Assembly (NCBI GenBank): GCA_023213395.1
Contig: CM041465.1
Coordinates: forward strand, 188,611,741-188,675,740
Source: Cycas panzhihuaensis
Taxonomy: Eukaryota; Cycadophyta
DNA: 64,000 bases
Direction: 5' to 3'
Below the pieces are notes generated by a model. The model was not told the origin of the DNA. It did no database searches and saw nothing but the letters and a program-made list of their open reading frames with translations. The position numbers and the translations under genes were made by a program. Positions 13,525-23,330 of the stretch are shown here, one piece after another. How positions within the stretch are numbered: the stretch's first letter is position 1; each line of letters begins with the position of its first letter.

Positions 13525-13531
13525 GTAAAAC

Positions 13532-13543
13532 ATTAAGAGGCGG
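13532..13543 (+). other. Element D polypurine tract
   Basis: The tract attaagaggcgg lies directly before the 3' LTR and is the expected position of the plus-strand primer. Confidence 0.7.
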
Positions 13544-13752
13544 TGTAAAAGGTAATGTTTTACCTTAGGTTATAATATTTAATGTAAGGGTCATGTACCA
13601 CCTTTTTTCTCCTTTCTCAAGTTGACAAGTGGCATTACATGGTTGAGCAGTTGCCAATTGTACCCACCTTGTACTTGTATATATATATACAACGAATCAT
13701 CAATAAAATATATTGAGAGAGTGAATTTGTTCCTCATCAAGGAATTTTTACA
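13544..13752 (+). repeat. Element D 3' LTR
   Basis: A 209 bp direct copy of 8512-8720 with six substitutions counted by eye and no indels. It is followed by the target duplication ctttg. Confidence 0.95.
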
Positions 13753-13897
13753 CTTTGATCATAATTATCTTACTTGGGTTTCTTTTCCTTCATTTATCAC
13801 AGTCAGAGATCTATCTCTATTACCATTCCTTATTGATTGATTCTTGCACCTTCTCTCATTGATCACACAATCTCCAAGTTTAGATCCTCTCATTCCC

Positions 13898-14302
13898 ATG
13901 GCATTCAGTATCTTTATGGATGGGGGTAGCAGAAGAAACCTAAGATTATTTATTTCTACTTGGGTGGTTTATGACCAATTAAGAAGTCCACTCCTTTCCA
14001 CAACTTTCTTCATACTTAGGGAAACCAATAATGAAGCTAAATATCTTGCAATTATAGGAGCCTTGTTAGATGTTTGTCATTTTTACCTTGAACCTATTAC
14101 TTTATACCCCAATTCTCAGGTTGTGGTTTATCAGTTGGTTGGTATGTACCAGGTCCATTCTCCATGGCTCCTTCTTTTGTATCATCACGTCTCATTATTA
14201 TTATCCCTATTTGCCTCAATAATTGTCTAGTACATATCACATTCTTTTAATCTTGAAGCTGACGTTGTTGTTTTCTCAATCCTTGATGATCGTGTTGATT
14301 AA
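13898..14302 (+). pseudogene. Element F additional (archaeal-type) RNase H
   Basis: This reading frame matches the second RNase H (aRH) found in Tat elements. It opens MAFSIFMDGGSRRN, with the first catalytic Asp. RETNNEAKYLAIIGALLDV carries the NNEA(E/K)Y helix with Glu. LYPNSQVVVYQLVG follows, where Asn replaces the expected Asp of the DSQ motif. The end, YISHSFNLEAD, is the usual H-x-x-N-x-x-A-D close, reached after one in-frame stop (TAG at about 14228). The domain lies 3' of integrase in its own frame with its own ATG. An acceptor-like site (ttatcacag) ends at 13802. The gypsy RNase H is separate, at 5690. Probably dead, but clearly recognisable. Confidence 0.85.
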
Positions 14303-14330
14303 CATTCTTCTTTTATCTGGGAGTACTTCA

Positions 14331-14402
14331 CTCCAGAATGAGTATAAACTACCACTCCAAAATGAGTATAAACTACCACTCCATGATGAGTATAAACTAT
14401 TA
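14331..14402 (+). repeat. 24 bp tandem repeat, three units
   Basis: Three direct units (14331-14354, 14355-14378, 14379-14402) of the form ctccaaaatgagtataaact plus acca, with few differences. They begin about 30 bases after the F extra RNase H frame ends. The core gagtataaacta recurs at 14905 and in the array at 17.5 kb. Confidence 0.9.
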
Positions 14403-15240
14403 GTTTAGTAAGATGATAGGTTTAGGTAGTTATAAGATTATGGCGATAGGTATGAGACTAAAGTCAGATATGCGAAAGGGCTATACCCATGTGGGAATCT
14501 TGGGCTATGGAAGATCTTGGCAGAGGGCAAGTTCTTGAAAATTCTTACCCTTGGAAGGAGCTAATGAAGAATCTAATATACTTGACTAGTTAGTCATTTA
14601 TTAAGCAAGATTAGTTTCATTTGCTAAATGACCTACTTCCTTTATGATATATTATATAAGTGTGGGATTATCCTACATTTATATAATCTGTTAGGAGTTG
14701 TAATCTATATGAGTTTCCTTTTAGGAGATTTATATTACTCCATCTTCTGCTTTTATATACTTATTACCACTCGTTTCTAGGTGATTTTAGATTTATAAAA
14801 ATAAAATAAGTAAACCTTTCACTTACCCCATTTTAATATTTTGTTTATCTCCTAGTTTTTATTCCTCCCCTAACCTTGTCTTTCCTAAACCATACTACTC
14901 TAGAACAAGTATAAACTACCATGTATATAGTATGACAAAAACCAAAAAAAAACACATAACCACAAAAGAACAAAAGGAAAAAGTAAAATGATAAAAATCA
15001 TTACATGTCTCCTTAGACAACTCACGCTAATGAACATATCCTATACTCAAATATAAATGGGAATAAAGGGAATAAAAGGGTTTAAAGACAAGTAATCATA
15101 CATAAGTTTAAGAGAAAGAAGATCAATATATACATGATGTCAAAAAAAATATAGTATATATGTCACTTTAAGTGACCCATCATACATGATCCATGGTACA
15201 TGATATATACAACTCGAGGCTCACAAAATACCTCATAATA
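14403..15240. other. Non-coding F 3' region
   Basis: AT-rich sequence with no supported gene. The segment near 14590-14780 has the look of LTR or promoter DNA (repeated taggag blocks and ttttatatactt), but I found no partner copy. The 3' end of the antisense gene probably falls in the right part of this stretch. Confidence 0.4.
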
Positions 15241-15249
15241 TCCTCCTAC

Positions 15250-17205
15250 CTCCTACATGACATATGATACGCTCATCTATGTAATCCCTAATGAGATCCC
15301 TGAGGCATATCTAGATCTGTCCTTGATCTCCTACTAGAAGTCTCCCCACAAGAAGACTCTTATCTGGGTGGGAGATGGTGTCACTCCTGCTATACTATAT
15401 CATTAGTTGATGGCATGTACTTGGCCCTTGCTTAAGCCAATGTCATCCTCTACAAGTGTCTCCTCTCTTCCTTACTTCCCCTCAGTTCCATCTCTCACCT
15501 CTACAACTCTAGCTACATATCTATGTACAGGTCTCGAGCTCTTAAAGCATGGTGATAGTAATCTATCTGGTTCCCTAGTAGTCTGCGATCCACCATGTTC
15601 CAAGTAGGTGCCTCATCTAATGCTGGAATGCAGGGGAAGATCAACTCTAATGTCCTTTGTACCTCTCTCAAGGTAATTATCTCATCACTTATCTAATGGA
15701 AACATATCACATATAGTCAGTCCTTTTGAGAAGAAAACAAACTTTAAAAGTAAACAGAATATAATGTGATACGAGAAACCAACTAATCAAATCATATACC
15801 TAGAGATCTACCTTCTGATGGCTCTTTACCAACCACCTTACCAGCTGGTGGTGCCTCTACTACCTATGGCTCTTGGTGAGCCTCCTCCCTCACCAGTTGT
15901 AGCCCCTCTGTCCCCAGCCTACTCATCAGTAGATCCTATCTCCATACTCTGGATGGAGCCCCCTCTCCTCTCCATAGGTGCTTCACCTCCCTATCCAAGC
16001 ACCTGCCAACTGGTACCTGCTCCACCACATATCCTAACTGAATCAATGGAATATGGTCATAGAGTAAACACATTAAGATCAATCTATATAAAAAGCCACC
16101 TCTGCCTATCCTTTAGATCTTGGATAACTGGTGACTGATGCTATCTACCACGTACTGCCCCTAATTAATCTGGACCCCTTGCTCGCATCATCGTATGATC
16201 CTTATCCACTAAACTAGAATCCCCATAAAGTTTTATGTCCTAGTAATCTATTATATGATGATGAGAGTGACAATCCTCCTCATCAGTACCAGAACTCTAT
16301 CTGCCACCCTGATCGCCTCGATCAAGATGCTATGTTGATCAATCTGATCATCAAATCCTATGAAGTAGGTGTTGCATGCCATTTGTGACTCCTCATCTAT
16401 CACACTAATTAGGCGTAGTCTCTCACCATACTAGCTCACTCTGAGAATCCTCCCTACATTATGTGGGGTAATCTCCAGATCTCCAATACCATGAACTCTG
16501 AACACGTGCTACCTCAGTATCCAACAACTCACAAATTCATGCAACACCTCCTACTCCATGACCAACTAGGTGGAATCACTAGCCCTTGCCAAGCCACACG
16601 TTCATAAGATCCCCCATCCCACCTCATCGAGTTGACTCACAAACTCCCCAATGGCGACTCCTTTATTTTTGTGAGTATTAACTCTCTCCAAAGCCTGTAT
16701 TCTAGAAAATACAATTTGTTAACATCTATTGTGAGTCAAAGATTTCATGTGATTAGGAGAAACTTTTAAAATTTTTAAAATATCTTTAATAAATCAAAAA
16801 ATGTAATTTTACTATGAAAAATATAGTTTCACAGTGAAAGATGTAATTTCACTATGCAAAATATGATTTCACAGTGAAAAACGTGACTTCTTCTGATGGC
16901 CAAAATAGTGAAGTTAAATTTTTCACTGCTTGATCACATTTTTTATTATAAAATTATGTTTTTAATATAGTGCCTACACTTTTTGCATTGTATTATCGGG
17001 TTTTTCATCATAAATTTTAAAAATGAATTGTTTCACTCGCTGGGTACCTCGCTTGTTACTCCATTATCCTTTGTCTCATTATATGGAGCTCACTATCCAG
17101 CCAACAGAGATCAAAATCTCACTCAAACAGAGGAAAACCACCTTAGGAATACTCCTTTTTACTCTTTCATCCTCGTAAAAATGAATCAATTTCCTTATCA
17201 ATTTT
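15250..17205 (-). pseudogene. Element F antisense gene: spliced, plant-mobile-domain-like protein
   Basis: This gene runs opposite to F gag-pol. Promoter homology places its start just below 17206. Exon 2 begins after a ttttctag acceptor (16701) and stays in one frame, apart from four stops, down to about 16240. It includes NTHKNKGVAIGEFVSQLDEV, then HVFRVHGIGDLEITPHNVG and YGERLRLISVIDEESQMACN. This resembles the plant mobile domain (a Gly-containing strand, E-I/L-T-P, then D/N-V). A second part (16100-15812) is proline- and glutamate-rich. A small intron (15693-15811, 119 bp, GT...AG) precedes exon 3 (EIITLREVQRTLELIFPCIP; HALRARDLYIDM), which aligns with exon 3 of E. Joining exons 2 and 3 needs a one-base frame change. 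The function is unknown; the similarity is by eye. Confidence 0.6.
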
Positions 17206-17217
17206 CCTATATATAGG
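17206..17217 (-). promoter_or_regulatory. TATA promoter of the F antisense gene
   Basis: On the minus strand, GGGCCCCCTATATATAGGAA is followed by ATTGATTCATTTTTACGAGG. Elements B (33140-33190) and E (49815-49870) have GGGCCCCCGCCTATATAAGG or close variants, followed by ATGGATTCATTTTCACCG, on the strand opposite gag-pol. Conservation between diverged copies, at the head of a homologous gene, supports a real antisense promoter. Confidence 0.7.
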
Positions 17218-17484
17218 GGGCCCTTTCTAGCTCTTTTTGCTTATGAAATCATTTAGGCTAATCATTTAATCTATTAAAAGGAAGTATACTTTGATTCAAT
17301 TGTAATCATTTCTAAATTTATATTGATGTATTATAAACATGGATTTTTTATTTTGATAAAGTTCATGATATTAAAGTGATTATTCAAGCTCTTTCTATAT
17401 TCTCTTATTAAAATTTGATTAATGGTTTAGCCCTATTTCATCTAATAATACATTTATCTTTCACAGGATCATAACTCTAATCTT

Positions 17485-17870
17485 TCTTCTACTTGTTAAT
17501 GAGTATAAACTATGATAAGACTAAACTATGAGCTTTTATTTCCTTATTAATGAGTATAAACTATGACAAGACCTTGCTTTGAGCCTCCTTTCACCTATTA
17601 ATGAGTTAAAACTATGATATGATCGATACTCTGAGGCTTCCATACCTATTAATAAGCATAAACTATGATAGGGACCCCTATAAATTCAATTGTTAATGAG
17701 GTTAAAAGAACATAATCAACCTCTAAAAGCCCTCACCCCATTAACGAGGCTAAACTATGATGGGTTTACTTCCAAAAATTACCTATTAATGAGCTTAAAC
17801 TATGATAGTCTATCCTTTTTACTCTAGAAAAAAGACTTCCCTCTAATGCATGGTTAATGAGAGACAAACT
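17485..17870 (+). repeat. Variable-period array with core taatgagtataaactatgat
   Basis: At least seven copies of attaatgag(t/c)(a/t)taaactatgat occur at irregular 45-65 bp spacing (near 17497, 17549, 17590, 17646, 17740, 17782 and in degraded form near 17850). The sequence between the cores varies. The core also occurs at 14.34-14.40 kb, and a related form occurs in the minisatellite at 7.4-7.7 kb, so all three arrays belong to F. Confidence 0.75.
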
Positions 17871-17884
17871 ATAAATAGGTACAT

Positions 17885-18200
17885 AATAGAATCCCATCCA
17901 ATTTATGGGCATTTAGTGATAAAGTCCCATCCAGTTTGTGGGTAGTAAATAGTGTTTATTTGAATGTGAAAGTCCTATCTAGTTTATGGGCATTAGGTAA
18001 GCTTTTAATGACATTAGGCACCTAGTTCTTTTAGGTAAGAAGACAAATATAGTAACATTTATGAGTTGAATACCTAGCCCTTTTGGGTAATTTGATAGGT
18101 ACTCAGTCCTTTTAGGTAATTTTATGGATGCCGAGTCCTTTTGGGAAAAGTATGTGAATGACACTCCCTTTGCTTAATATTATTTAGTCCTTTTGAGTAA
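17885..18200 (+). repeat. Two adjacent short tandem arrays
   Basis: The first (17885-18000) has about three units of the form agtcccatccagtttatggg plus a short spacer. The second (about 18018-18200) has five units of 35-45 bp with the core tagtccttttgggtaa. Both resemble the hypervariable 3' repeats of Tat elements. Confidence 0.65.
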
Positions 18201-20871
18201 CTCTACCAATAGAAGTTTCTAGAATCAAGTTGAAATATAAGTTTTATTCTACCATGGAAGAATAGTTCCCCCATCATCCATACATTTCATTAGTTCCTAT
18301 TACTTTCACTAGAGCAACCAACACCCCCGTTATTTCCACCTCTCACCATCCTATGTCTCTTTCTAGAATAGGAGCCTCAGGTGCTAAGGGGATAAATGTT
18401 TCACCAAAACTTGGCCTCTTTAGCTTTATTTAGATCTTGTTGGTAAATTGATGCATGTTTATGGTTTTATTAATGATGTTTGATGTATGTTGATTGTATT
18501 TGATAGATTGGGCCTTATTTTATTGAAATGATGTATGATTTTTTATTAGTGAAATGTAATGAATGATGATATAGCTTGTATTCCTATCATTCTACTGATG
18601 ACATAAACTATGGTGACAGAGTTTTCTTTATGGCTAACTTAGCCCCATTTTTCCTTTAAAGATTGTTATCACTTTTTTACTTATTCAAGATTATGTCCAT
18701 GTTTTCATCATTTATCACTTTCTGGGCCTATTCTTAATGCATTTCACCTCATTCTGGGCTTGTTTACTCTTTGATGAACTCATTTTTGTTATTGGAAACT
18801 CATTAAATGTCAATTTTTATCATTTTTTTAATCAAATTCTTATTTTACTAAAATCACATTTTTCACCCTGTCAAAAACATGATTGATTGCATTTTTAAAA
18901 TAAAATTACATTTTTGATAGGTGAAAAACATGACTGATCATGTTTTTCACTATCATGTAATAGAAAATTAGGCCATCACGCCAAAATTCTGCATGTTGCC
19001 ACCCATATTTGATGAGATTTAATCCTTTTAATACCCAAAATTGTTAAGAGAGTGATTGTTAATCGAAATTGAGAGATAAGAAGTGATTCTTGCTCTAGTA
19101 TTGGGAGATTTTGTGAAGTTTCTTTGGAGATTTCTTGAGGACTTCTATTATGGATTTAAAGACTTGATTTTCTGAAGTCTATTGGCTAAAATCTCAAGGA
19201 AGTTTTGTTGTTGTGTCTTTGCTACTCGATTATTGATGGTCTAGACTTTTACTTTCTTGGATCTTCATTAATTTATAATTCAAACTTCTCTTGATTTGGT
19301 AAGATCTTTCCTATTAGCTTTTAAGCTTATTTCATGGAGTAATGAAGGTAACTTTGGCTCAAAATTATTCTTTTTCATTAGCTGATCACTATCACACTTT
19401 TGCTTAGACTTTTGTTACTGAAAATATACGCTAAAATGTCCGGCTATTGTGGGGTTTCTTAAGGATAGACCAAGGTGAAGCATGGACATCTCTCCACTAT
19501 ATATCTAGCTACTCCTTCCCACTCTCTCATGGTAGCCTATATTTCAATTGGATTTCCACTCTTGTTTAGCATTGTTTAGCTTTAGTTTGGTCTCTTCGGA
19601 TTGTTGATGCTTCCTTCTTTATTCTTGTTTTGAAGGGAAGTGTGTAGAAAAGTTAGTTAAGTGAAAAGAAAACTGTCATTCTAAGATGCTCTTTACAATA
19701 GGAAAGGAATATTTATCTTGCATCTATCATTGCATGTACTTTTTATTTTCAAGTTATCTCTTGTATCTTGAGAATCAAAATTTGATAGTGTTGTTTAGTT
19801 GGAGTATTTCTAATTTTTATCCTTTATATTAGGTTCAAGGATTCCTTTTAGACCTCTCACTATTCCAATAGTGATAGAACCTTTGGTTGATCTTACATGG
19901 ATGATTATTATTCAGATTTTTGACTTGTCTATCATCTCATTGGTCTAAAAATTATCATAAAATAGAAGTAGTTTCCTTTAAGAGTCTCTCTTTTTATGTT
20001 TTATTTCATCACTTTTAAAAGAATCAATTGCATGCATCAAAGCTGGAGCATACTATCTAGTCTTACATGTAGATTAATCTCTTTTGAAAAAGAAATTTGC
20101 ATAAAGATTGTGTGGTTATTTTTAGATTTTGAATAGTATCATCTCTTTTAGAAGTAAATTGTGTATACAAGTTATCTTATAGTTGCATGTGCATCTTTTC
20201 TTTTGGTAACAAAAAACAAAAAAAATAAAAAGGACTTGCATACATAGTTTCTAGTTGATTTGTTTGTGATTTCATTATAAAAATATAAAATACAAAAAGA
20301 TTTATGTGAGTTTGATCTTGTAGTTTCTTTGGTTATATTATCTCACCTTCTTGGCTTTGCATCTTTGCAATAGTATCCAAACCTGAAACCTAAATAAGAC
20401 AGACCATTATTTTTATTAGCTTACCCTCTCCTATATCTTAGTAAAACTCAAAAGATTAAACTGATTATATGAGAGGAATCCCTAGGAAGGACATTAAAGA
20501 TATTATAAGTATAACTCTAAACTTATAACTCCTTCATCAAGTCATGTAGGTTAGTGGATTATATCATCCCATTTTACATCCACACCTTTCGTCGTACCCA
20601 CTCTCACTTAGGTAGATGGCACTACTAGGCGAAGACTCCTTCTTAGGAGTTAGGCAAAGATGGTCCTTTAGGTCTCTTTTAAACTTTGTATTAGATCTTC
20701 CCTAAGCCCCATAACACCTTTCTGGTAGGGTTACTGAGGATCTAACCTAAGACTCCCTTAGAACACCATCATCTTTTTAGGGATAGACCTTGAACTACCA
20801 TGTTATTTTAGTTTTTGCTCCTAATTTATATATGAATGCATACATATTTAATCCTTTCAATAAATTTGGCA
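18201..20871 (+). other. AT-rich region: probable F 3' LTR followed by the H 5' LTR
   Basis: No gene was seen. A perfect 13 bp inverted repeat with a 4-base loop lies at 18921-18950 (arm GTGAAAAACATGA). It is followed about 100 bases later by ttttaataccc, an arrangement like the hairpin-then-TATA order in the LTRs of A, B and E. I infer that this is the F 3' LTR, but I could not find its edges. The last several hundred bases should be the copia H LTR, because they end ...aatttggca directly before a primer site at 20872. Confidence 0.4.
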
Positions 20872-20886
20872 TGGTATTAGAGCCTT
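20872..20886 (+). other. Element H primer binding site (tRNA-iMet)
   Basis: TGGTATTAGAGCCTT differs from the plant initiator-Met primer consensus by one base in the first 12. The preceding bases end in CA, as an LTR should. It marks the 5' end of the internal region of copia element H. Confidence 0.7.
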
Positions 20887-23330
20887 TAGTATACATTTTA
20901 ATCATTATTTTATAAGTTTTTGTTGAAAATAGTGGCCTATTTGTCAATAAGGACACCCTATTCACTTATATTTCTTTATCCTTCACTCAATTTTAGTGAT
21001 TTTTAGTCTATCTAATGATCTACAAGAAGTGTTCATGAGAAGACTAGTCTCTGCATACTATCTTATTATCCGTGACAATCTCTAGTCTCAAATTTAATAC
21101 CACTCTTAAAGTTTCATTAACATTTTGAGAGAAATAACACATCATTTTTTATTTCCTAGCTCCATCAAGCCATCGAAACTACTCATTGTGACTATCTGAT
21201 CTTATGATCACTATAAATAAGAGCAAAATTACTATTCATCCCTCTAGAGTATAGTACTAACATGCATCTTATTATTTAAGGTGAATTTATCAAGATTTTT
21301 AACCCCAGCAACCATTGCTCCTTATGCACCCTTTGCCAGCTTTCTGGAGCATTATTTGAGCCCATGTAGGTTTGTAAATCTTTGTACACTATTCCATTAC
21401 CTCTGTAGGAGTCTTCCATAATATTTAGAAGTGGATCGTAGCTCAAATCACTTGATTTAATTAAGTTTTCATCGATCAAAGTCACTATTATTAGTAAAAA
21501 CTTTGTGGCTTCTATGTTGTTGGAGTTAATAGTCATCACTCCACTCCTACCTTCCAACCAGGGGAGCACACCTTATCTTCTTCAATTTACACATGTGGGT
21601 GCTCAACATGTGTAGGTAAGTTTAAGGTAAGTTAATGTTAATTTGAGTTAAGTTTATATTATTTTATTATAATTTAAATTTCAGGGGTTCAGGAATTTCC
21701 CTTCTCCCCTAAAATTATATATATTGAGGGGTGTACAACCCTTGTGTCTTTAGACACCACCTATATTGGATATTTATAACTCTCCTCTTTACAATGGATT
21801 GAATATATAAAGAATTCATGTTTATGCTACTATACAATAATGATCTATTAATGTATTGAAGTTTTGGTTATCTCTTTTATGTTCTGCCCTGTTCTCTTGT
21901 ACCCTATTTCCTTCATATGTGACAAAAAAAATTAATTTTAATATCTTTTTTTTAATAAAGTTTGATTTTAATTTAACTAAATTATATATGGCATTGAAAT
22001 CCATATAGGGGCTAATGTTATTAATCATATTGGGCCCCAAGTGATATTTTTTTAGAAAGGAAAGATTTCAAATTTATTAAGCTCTTTTTTATAAACTTTA
22101 TAAAATTAAAATTATTATTTCATATTTGAATAATTTTCAAGTCCACTAGCCTTTTAGTTGCTCAGGGAGTGGTCACATGCAACCTTAATGAGACTAGGGG
22201 CCAACTAATGAAGGGGTCTTAAGCGAACCCTACTTTATTTTTTGTCTATAAGGAGTACATGTTAGTATTTTGGCCATATATTTTCAACAGGAACTTAGAT
22301 TTGACCATTGTATGAATCATTAGAATCTTGATTTTGAGAGCTATAAATTAGAGCTATTTTTAACCAAATTTGAGGAGGTTTTGAAGGAATTATAAGCTAT
22401 TGAATTTGACCCTTCCATATAGGTTGTAATAAGGCTTATTTCTAAAAATTAAAGGCCTTATTTTTATTTTGGATAGAAAGTAGTTGTTAAATATTATTTA
22501 TTTATCACTTATATGTTGTCCTATCTTGATTTTTTGGCTAACAAGTACTTGTGCCTTGTGGTTGTAGGTGTCCTTCTTAGGTGAAAGTGGGTGATTTTTG
22601 GTTGAATCAAAGATCCCAAAAAGAGCAGTCTTAACCCTATAATCCTTTGAATTTTTGCATTTCCTTTTATTTTTTAGTTCTATTTTTATAAAAAGAACCA
22701 ACTATGTAAGTAAGAACATAATATAAAATCAATTTCAACTTATAACATTAAAAAGATAACTCCCTAGTTTATAAAAAAAACTTTTTTAACCTTATAAAGG
22801 AAAAGGTTAGGACCCCTAAAGTTACCACTCTATATACATAATTGAATCTTCTCGAATTCTACAGATATTAGAGAAGACCATTGATTATAAGGTGTAATAA
22901 GTGATAGGTTGATGTATAAACCCTACCTTAGTGTTTGGAGACCAATTTAAACTTGGAGGGGATGAGTGCCTTGGTTAGTAGTTCTTAGCTAGATCTATCA
23001 CTACACATAAGTCTGACGTAGGTGGACCAACAAATAAGGGGGGATTTTAACCTTCTTAGTAGCCCATGTATTAAGGTATATAGAGCCTAAATCTCATGTA
23101 CCAGTATATAGGATCCCTAATTTAACACATGTAGGTAGGTGCCACTAGATAAAATAGTAACCAAAGACTTTCTAGAGACCCTGAAACTTATGATTTTCGC
23201 TTAGTAGCCCTACTAAGTAGATAGAACACTTAAGGACACAAACAAATAGACACTTAAGTGACTCTAAAGAACACATTAACATGGTAACCTAAATACTTTT
23301 ATCTAACACCATCAAACTTAATGATATACA
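20887..23330 (+). other. Element H long 5' leader
   Basis: About 2.4 kb of AT-rich sequence lies between the primer site and gag. The part at 22760-23200 is homologous to the reverse complement of 62750-63150, the leader of element G. It includes the shared blocks gacccctaaagttaccac and atatagagcctaaatctc, which makes H and G one family. Apart from the minus-strand ORF at 21276-21569, I see no gene in this stretch. Confidence 0.6.
21276..21569 (-). CDS. Unrecognised 97-residue ORF
   Basis: An open frame of 97 codons on the strand opposite H, in otherwise stop-rich AT-rich leader DNA. The protein begins MLPWLEGRSGVMTINSNN and ends with a WQRVHKEQWLLGLKILINSP segment. Its composition (mixed charged and hydrophobic residues, three Trp, no low complexity) looks more protein-like than most chance ORFs here. 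I do not recognise the family. It could be a fragment of a captured host exon, part of an element-borne antisense ORF, or chance. No promoter or splice site was identified. Confidence 0.3.
   Translation of the reverse strand: MLPWLEGRSGVMTINSNNIEATKFLLIIVTLIDENLIKSSDLSYDPLLNIMEDSYRGNGIVYKDLQTYMGSNNAPESWQRVHKEQWLLGLKILINSP

Larger units (their letters stand above)
8512..13752 (+). mobile_element. Element D: complete Ty1/copia LTR retrotransposon, 5241 bp
   Basis: Both 209 bp LTRs are present (8512-8720 and 13544-13752), each TGTAAAAGG...TTTTTACA. They are flanked by a 5 bp target duplication, ctttg (8507-8511 and 13753-13757). A tRNA-iMet primer site follows the 5' LTR and a purine tract precedes the 3' LTR. 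Internal order is gag, protease, integrase, reverse transcriptase, RNase H, which is the copia order. A hand count gives 6 differences between the two LTRs, about 3 percent, so this is a moderately recent insertion. It sits inside F, between the F integrase and the extra RNase H. Stops and frameshifts in gag and pol suggest it can no longer move on its own. Confidence 0.97.

Noticed and set aside
14590-14780. Possible solo LTR with repeated taggag blocks and tttatata
   Set aside because: I could not find TG...CA edges, a target duplication or a second copy, so I kept it as unassigned F 3' region.
15818-16138. Plus-strand 106-codon Pro-rich ORF
   Set aside because: The opposite strand carries the antisense gene exon 2 end here. 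The plus-strand frame is best read as its shadow.
16641-16665. TGGCGACTCC on the plus strand, resembling a Tat tRNA-Arg primer site
   Set aside because: The match is only ten bases. On the other strand the same bases are part of the open frame KNKGVAIGEFV of the antisense gene, which explains them better, and no LTR edge is visible next to it.
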